DNA of 36,091 bases from Chitinophagaceae bacterium (GTDB lineage: Bacteria > Bacteroidota > Bacteroidia > Chitinophagales > Chitinophagaceae), in the NCBI GenBank assembly GCA_025933775.1, contig JAICZH010000023.1, forward strand, positions 1 through 36,091, read 5' to 3'. The translations under genes were made by a program, and so were the position numbers. The first letter of the stretch is position 1. Each line of letters begins with the position of its first letter. This document shows positions 31,998-36,091 of this stretch, one piece after another. The notes under the pieces are model-generated. The model saw nothing but the letters and a program-made list of their open reading frames with translations, ran no database searches and had not been told where the DNA came from.

Positions 31998-32588
31998 ATG
32001 ATAGAAGAAAAATTCTTGTTAGAAAAAGGAGCCACCTTAAGAAAGTATAAAAAAGATCAAAGTATTTTTTACGAAGGTGATAAGTCCATGTATTATTTTC
32101 AAATTGTGGAAGGCAGCATAAAAATGGTAAGTGTAAACGACACTGGTAAAGAATTTATACAAGGCATATTCAAAGCCGGAGATTCGTTCGGAGAACCGGT
32201 TTTGTTAATTGATGAACCTTACCCTGCTACTGCTGTTGCTAATGAAGATTCATTGATTATAAAATTAGATAAAATTGTGTTTTTAAATATTCTTAAAGAA
32301 AATCCAGTCATTCATTTTCAATTCTCGAAGGTGCTTGCAAAAAGAATTTATCACAAATCACTAATCGCAAAAGAAATATCAACTTATGGACCTGAGCATA
32401 GGATATTTTCTGTTTTAAAAATTTTTAAAAAGAATTATAATTTAAACGGCGAAGCTTATAAAGTTGAATTGTCGCGCCAGCAAATTGCAGATATGACAGG
32501 GCTTCGTGTAGAAACAGTTATCAGGAATATTAAAAAATTGCAGCAAAAAAAATTGATTAACATACAAAAGGGTAAAATATATATGTAG
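31998..32588 (+). CDS. Crp/Fnr-family transcriptional regulator (DNR/NNR-like)
   Basis: A 196-residue regulator. Residues about 12-110 form the cyclic-nucleotide-like sensor barrel (FYEGDKSMYYFQIVEGSIKM, GIFKAGDSFGEPVLL), then the dimer helix (about 103-125) and a Crp-type winged helix with RQQIADMTGLRVETVIRNIKKL (160-181). Glu172 and Arg176 in the recognition helix match the Glu and Arg with which FNR reads the TGA half-site. The protein has no cysteine at all, so it cannot carry FNR's [4Fe-4S] cluster; a heme/NO-sensing DNR type is more likely, though no heme ligand can be assigned. The sensor lacks an obvious Arg-Ser cAMP pocket. Its own promoter region carries the palindrome at 31926. Confidence 0.9.
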   Translation: MIEEKFLLEKGATLRKYKKDQSIFYEGDKSMYYFQIVEGSIKMVSVNDTGKEFIQGIFKAGDSFGEPVLLIDEPYPATAVANEDSLIIKLDKIVFLNILKENPVIHFQFSKVLAKRIYHKSLIAKEISTYGPEHRIFSVLKIFKKNYNLNGEAYKVELSRQQIADMTGLRVETVIRNIKKLQQKKLINIQKGKIYM

Positions 32589-32599
32589 CCATATTCTTT

Positions 32600-32613
32600 A
32601 TGATTGAAATCAT
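32600..32613. promoter_or_regulatory. Crp/Fnr-type operator before the cupin-12TM pair
   Basis: ATGATTGAAATCAT, identical to the copy at 31926-31939. It lies 11 bp after the regulator's stop and 45 bp before the cupin ATG, so the cupin-12TM genes have their own regulated promoter and are not merely read through from the regulator. Confidence 0.82.
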
Positions 32614-32658
32614 GTTAGCCGTGCTGATTTTTGTTTTACTTTCCAAAAATTAAAATTA

Positions 32659-32955
32659 ATGATTATAAAAGATGTTCTTGATCAGCTTGAAACAGCAAAC
32701 CATCCTGTAGCTAAGCCACTTCATAAAGGAAATAATTTTAAAGTGATAATTATGGGTTTCAAAAGCGGGATGAAATTAAAAGAACATACTGCGTCTATGC
32801 CATCCAAACTTACCGTTATATCAGGCAAAGTAATTTACAATCAGCAGGGAATAGCAACAGAATTGCAACAGTACGATGAAATTGAAATACCTGTAAACAT
32901 CATTCATACTGTTGATGCAAAAGAAGACAGCTTATGTTTACTTACTCAAGGATAA
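32659..32955 (+). CDS. Small cupin-domain protein
   Basis: A 98-residue single-domain cupin. The first motif reads GMKLKEHTASMPSKLTVISGKVIY (split here as GMKLKEHTAS then LTVISGKV) with His43, and the second DEIEIPVNIIHTVDAKEDS with His83; the usual second His and Glu of motif 1 are missing, so metal binding would be incomplete. No signal peptide, so cytosolic. Small cupins near NO and nitrite genes may sense or scavenge reactive nitrogen, but no activity can be claimed. It follows the operator at 32600 and is 12 bp upstream of the 12-TM gene, so these two form an operon. Confidence 0.8.
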   Translation: MIIKDVLDQLETANHPVAKPLHKGNNFKVIIMGFKSGMKLKEHTASMPSKLTVISGKVIYNQQGIATELQQYDEIEIPVNIIHTVDAKEDSLCLLTQG

Positions 32956-32967
32956 AAGGATTTGCAA

Positions 32968-34206
32968 ATGCCTTCACCTGAAAATAATATTACTGCGCAA
33001 AAATGGATGCGCATTGCAGTAATTAATTTATTAATTGTAGCATTGCTTGGTGTTATAATGCGCTATAAAATTGCTTACTCGCTTCCTTTTATTGAGCAGG
33101 AAAATTTTCTGCATGCTCACTCTCATTTTGCTTTTTCAGGCTGGATAGCACAAGCATTGATGACGCTAATGATTGCTTATCTGGGAAGGCATTCAAAAGA
33201 AAATATTTTTAAAAAATATAAGTGGCTGTTGCTGGCAAATTTAATTTCAGCTTATGGTATGTTGCTGTCATTTCCCTGGGAAGGGTATGGTATTATTTCC
33301 ATTATTTTTTCAACCGTGTCAATTTTTATTTCTTATGTATTCGCTTTTATTTTTTGGAAGGATTTAAATAAACTGCAATTAAAAAGAGTAAGCCATTATT
33401 GGTTTAAAGCAGCGTTAGTTTTTAATATTCTTTCCTCCTTCGGCGCATTTTTTCTTTCTTACATGATCGCTAATAATATCTCTCATCCTAACCGGTATCT
33501 TGCCTCAACGTATTATTTTTTACACTTTCAATATAACGGTTGGTTTTTCTTTGGCTGCATGGGTTTACTAAGTGAGCATCTTTATAATTCGGGGATTTCT
33601 TTTCTGATCCAAAGAAAAGTTTTCTGGCTTTTTGCAGCCGCTTGTATTCCTGCCTATTTTTTATCAGCATTATGGCTTCCCATTCCTTTATGGATTTATA
33701 TAATTGTAGTGATTGCTGCGCTTGCACAATTATTGGGTTGGTTAATTTTACTAAAACAAATGATTACTGAAAAATCAATTCTCTTTAAAGACATTAATGT
33801 TCAAACCCGATGGATATTAATTTTATCAGGTATTGCATTATCAATAAAATTATTATTACAGGCTGCCTCAACTATTCCTTCTTTAAGCAAGTATGCATTC
33901 GGTTTCAGGCCGGTGGTTATTGGTTATTTACACTTAGTTTTATTGGGAGTAATTACGTTATTTATTATTGCATATTCAAAAATGAAAAATTTAATTTATA
34001 CAAACCGCACAGGAAATGCAGGTATTATAATTTTTATTGTGGGTATTATTTTAAATGAACTTTTTTTATTAATTCAAGGTTCTTCTTATATGATTTTTAT
34101 TCCGGTTCCATATATTAATCAATTATTGCTGGCAGCAGCTATATGCCTTTTTTTGGGATTAGTGATGTTGATTTCAGGATTAAGAAAAAAAATTTTTCTT
34201 ACTTAA
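32968..34206 (+). CDS. 12-TM protein resembling heme-copper oxidase subunit I
   Basis: A 412-residue polytopic protein with about twelve TM helices. ATG at 32968 is preferred over the in-frame TTG at 32962. Conserved-looking intramembrane histidines are in TM2 (ENFLHAHSHFAFSGW, His49, His51, His53), a middle helix (YYFLHFQYNGWFFFG, His186) and a late helix (VIGYLHLVLLG, His322). The TM2 and middle-helix wording recalls heme-copper oxidase/NorB subunit I, but the paired His of TM7 and the HxH of TM10 are not recognisable, so it is at best a divergent relative lacking a normal binuclear centre. NnrS-type motifs are also absent. It shares a TGAT-N4-ATCA operator with the nirK genes, so a role in NO or heme handling is a fair guess. 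Confidence 0.7.
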   Translation: MPSPENNITAQKWMRIAVINLLIVALLGVIMRYKIAYSLPFIEQENFLHAHSHFAFSGWIAQALMTLMIAYLGRHSKENIFKKYKWLLLANLISAYGMLLSFPWEGYGIISIIFSTVSIFISYVFAFIFWKDLNKLQLKRVSHYWFKAALVFNILSSFGAFFLSYMIANNISHPNRYLASTYYFLHFQYNGWFFFGCMGLLSEHLYNSGISFLIQRKVFWLFAAACIPAYFLSALWLPIPLWIYIIVVIAALAQLLGWLILLKQMITEKSILFKDINVQTRWILILSGIALSIKLLLQAASTIPSLSKYAFGFRPVVIGYLHLVLLGVITLFIIAYSKMKNLIYTNRTGNAGIIIFIVGIILNELFLLIQGSSYMIFIPVPYINQLLLAAAICLFLGLVMLISGLRKKIFLT

Positions 34207-34257
34207 CTATTTGTATTTAATGCCTAAATAAAAAGCCTTTTTAATTTGTTCTAATTT

Positions 34258-34612
34258 ATGAAAAAAGATATTGCTACCAGACAAGATATTAATTTGCTAA
34301 TGCATAGTTTTTTATACAAAACTTTTAGATGATAGCACTATCAATTACATTTTCACTGATGTAGTAAAGATCGATATAGAAACGCATATACCGGTAATTG
34401 TTGATGTTTGGGAAATCATTTTATTCTACAGAAATGTTTACCAAAATAACCCAATGAAAATTCATCTTGACCTACAAATAAAACACCTTTATTAAAACAT
34501 CACTTCGATGTGTGGCTCAGTTTTTTAGTGCTACGGTTGAGAGTTATATGAATGCAAGATTGCCACTATGGCAAAGCAAAAAGCATTATCCATTGCTACG
34601 GTTATCACATGA
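34258..34612 (+). pseudogene. Group III truncated hemoglobin, shattered pseudogene
   Basis: Reading across frames recovers a group III truncated hemoglobin: MKKDIATRQDINLLMHSF (frame from 34258), then after a one-base shift at about 34321 LDDSTINYIFTDVVKIDIE and THIPVIVDVWEIILFY, NPMKIHLDL, a stop at 34493-34495, then HHFDVWL, FSATVESYMNA and KIATMAKQKALSIATV in three further frames. Typical features are the FTDV helix, the distal and proximal segments (HIPVIVDVWE, HLDL) and the HHFDVWL helix. Four frameshifts and an internal stop make it certainly non-functional. Such globins detoxify NO or bind O2 in many bacteria. It lies 51 bp after the 12-TM gene in the same direction, so it was probably the last gene of that operon. 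Confidence 0.88.
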
Positions 34613-35001
34613 AAATTGCACAACAAATTGCTCATAAGCATACATTTTTATATATTCAATTAATAATTACATCGAACATTATTGTAAAAAAACCAATAAT
34701 ATTCGTTTGCTCATTAAGCAGCAATTGCACATAATTAAACAACTCTCAAATTTTTTTAGAAAGTTCAATCTTGAAGTTAACTTTAGAATGTAAAACATTG
34801 AAAACTTCACAGTACCAAACCTTACATTCGTAAAATTGTCTTCAAGCTTTGAGATTTGTGCTTTTGAATGCAAAATAATTTTCCCAATTGATCCTGCGTC
34901 AAATTGGGAGGAAGCCTAAAAATAACTTTCAATGAAACCACTGGTACAATTCCTCCACTAAGTATTTATCCCAATAACTTAATTTCGATAAAAATTTATT
35001 A
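34613..35001. other. Gene-poor spacer before gamma-glutamyltransferase
   Basis: Between the globin relic and the GGT gene the only recognisable content is the HigA-like relic (34746-34914). Within it CCCAATT (34883-34889) and AATTGGG (34902-34908) could pair as a weak hairpin. No promoter consensus was identified for the GGT gene. Confidence 0.5.
34746..34914 (-). pseudogene. XRE-family (HigA-like) antitoxin, decayed
   Basis: On the minus strand three frames together give LPPNLTQDQLGKL, then QKAQISKLEDNFTNVRFGT and finally HSKVNFKIELSKKI with a stop at 34746-34748. This matches the helix-turn-helix and C-terminal strand region of HigA-type antitoxins in Bacteroidota (LTQEQLG...vqKaQISKLE...fgtv.kvf.al.akvnf.iel). 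At least two frameshifts separate the pieces and the N-terminal third is not seen, so it is a relic. No toxin partner (HigB/RelE) remains recognisable on either side. Confidence 0.7.
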
Positions 35002-36091
35002 ATGAAAAAAACGCAATTTTTATTATCGGTAGTTTTTATTTTTTGTTTGGCATATCATGCAACTGCTCAATTAAAAATCAATCCATATAAATATGAATCG
35101 GCAAAAAAAATAGTTTGTAAAAACGGCGCAGTGGTTTCGGCACATGCATTAGCAAGTGAAGTAGGCGTAAACATCTTAAAACAAGGCGGCAATGCAGTGG
35201 ATGCTGCGATTGCCACACAACTCGCTCTGGCTGTGGTTTTCCCGGGCGCAGGCAATATTGGCGGCGGCGGATTTATGATCATTCATTTAAAAGACGGAAA
35301 AAATATTGCGATTGATTTTCGGGAAGTGGCGCCCGGCAAAGCTTCGCGTGATATGTATCTCGATAGCAACGGTAATGCACAAATGCATTTATCGCAGGAA
35401 GGTTATTTATCCACAGGAGTTCCGGGTTCTGTTGCCGGTATATTTGCAGCTATGAAATATGCAAAACTTCCATTTAAAAAATTAATTCAACCTGCCATTG
35501 ATTTAGCTGAAAATGGATTCGTGATAACTGATGACGAAGCAAAAAGTTTTAATTCATCAAAGCATCTTTTTTTAAAATTAAATACTACTGTTCCTGTTTT
35601 TGTAAAAGAAAATGGATGGAAAGAAGGCGATACATTAGTTCAGAAAGATCTTGCCAATACTTTAAAAAGAATAAGAGATAACGGCGCAAAAGGATTTTAT
35701 GAAGGCGAAACGGCAAAGCTTATTGTAAATGAAATGAAAAAAGGAAACGGAATTATCAGCGAAGAAGATTTAAAAAATTATCAGGCAAAAATAAAGGAAC
35801 CACTCACTTTTAATTATGAAGGAAATACAGTATTGACAATGCCTCTGTCGAGCAGCGGCGGAATAATTCTGGAACAAATGATGAAGATGAGCGCCATGGA
35901 ACATATTGATACAATGCATTACGGAACTCCACAATCCGTACAACTGATGGCGGAAGTGGAACGGCGTGCTTTTGCAGACCGGGCAAAATTTTTAGGCGAT
36001 CCTGATTTTGTAAATGTTCCGGTAAAAACTTTAGTAGCGGATGCCTATCTTAAAAAAAGAATGAGTGATTATGAACCCGACAAAGCGGGCA
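35002..36091 (+). CDS. ggt: Gamma-glutamyltransferase, N-terminal part (runs off window)
   Basis: The first 363 codons of a GGT. A signal peptide (MKKTQFLLSVVFIFCLAYHA, cleavage after TAQ, residue 23) sends it to the periplasm. Then come NGAVVSAHALASEVGVNIL, QGGNAVDAAIATQLAL, FPGAGNIGGGGFMIIH and DFREVAPG, all standard for the large subunit of the family, which cleaves the gamma-glutamyl bond of glutathione. The self-processing, catalytic Thr lies near residue 390 in the well-studied E. coli enzyme and is therefore beyond the right edge, so activity cannot be judged. The visible part is open throughout. Confidence 0.93.
   Translation, partial: MKKTQFLLSVVFIFCLAYHATAQLKINPYKYESAKKIVCKNGAVVSAHALASEVGVNILKQGGNAVDAAIATQLALAVVFPGAGNIGGGGFMIIHLKDGKNIAIDFREVAPGKASRDMYLDSNGNAQMHLSQEGYLSTGVPGSVAGIFAAMKYAKLPFKKLIQPAIDLAENGFVITDDEAKSFNSSKHLFLKLNTTVPVFVKENGWKEGDTLVQKDLANTLKRIRDNGAKGFYEGETAKLIVNEMKKGNGIISEEDLKNYQAKIKEPLTFNYEGNTVLTMPLSSSGGIILEQMMKMSAMEHIDTMHYGTPQSVQLMAEVERRAFADRAKFLGDPDFVNVPVKTLVADAYLKKRMSDYEPDKAG

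Noticed and set aside
32968-34206. Calling the 12-TM protein a nitric oxide reductase (NorB) or NnrS
   Set aside because: The TM7 His pair, TM10 HxH and the NnrS His motifs are not recognisable; only loose resemblance in TM2 and a middle helix.
34552-34734. 60-codon plus-strand frame after the 12-TM gene
   Set aside because: It begins inside the globin relic in the wrong frame and continues into non-coding sequence.

Overview
The window looks like a chromosomal segment of an AT-rich member of the Bacteroidota, most likely in or near the Chitinophagaceae. This rests on protein family types (LuxE-like acyl synthetase, fused E1 alpha/beta dehydrogenase, MCC-like carboxyltransferase, SSS symporter, many short SPII lipoproteins with 'SC' lipoboxes), near absence of Shine-Dalgarno sequences, and typical intergenic repeat types. 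No database search was run; all family names come from motifs read in the translations.

Layout. 1-490: left edge with a broken carboxylesterase fragment and a strong hairpin terminator. 489-6192: small secreted basic protein, LuxE-like protein, a plus-strand run (lipoprotein, UbiA-like membrane protein, M42 peptidase carrying a GC-rich palindromic insert), the decayed C-terminus of an IS200-type transposase, biotin synthase, and a small membrane protein. 6356-19570: housekeeping metabolism (2-oxoacid dehydrogenase E1, NRAMP-like transporter with an altered metal site, LOG-family protein, SDR, SAM hydrolase-like protein, cysteine desulfurase, phosphoglucosamine/phosphomannomutase, methyltransferase, RNase HI), plus secreted and outer-membrane proteins. 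19598-27299: lipoproteins, an acyl-CoA carboxyltransferase, a sodium:solute symporter preceded by an unlisted 34-residue membrane protein, and a PIG-L deacetylase.

27457-34612 is the most coherent block: a copper nitrite reductase (nirK) locus. It holds an outer-membrane porin, NirK with every copper ligand intact, a NirV-like SUMF1-domain lipoprotein, a SCO-type copper chaperone, a c-type cytochrome lipoprotein on the opposite strand, a cysteine-free Crp/Fnr-family regulator, a cupin, and a 12-TM membrane protein with intramembrane histidines resembling heme-copper oxidase subunit I. Three copies of one 14-bp palindrome with the core TGAT-N4-ATCA sit before the porin-nirK run, between the cytochrome and the regulator, and before the cupin-12TM pair. 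The regulator's recognition helix has the Glu and Arg expected to read that core, so this appears to be a small autoregulated nitrite-respiration regulon. Directly after the 12-TM gene lies a shattered group III truncated hemoglobin, suggesting that an NO-handling gene of the operon has been lost.

The window ends with a decayed XRE/HigA-like antitoxin on the minus strand and the first 363 codons of a gamma-glutamyltransferase. Several dispersed repeat types (GC-rich hairpins, GCTAATT-rich clusters, GGAAAGTT hairpins, an inverted GAATTACAC element) decorate the intergenic spaces. I saw no tRNA, rRNA, CRISPR array, phage gene or intact insertion sequence.
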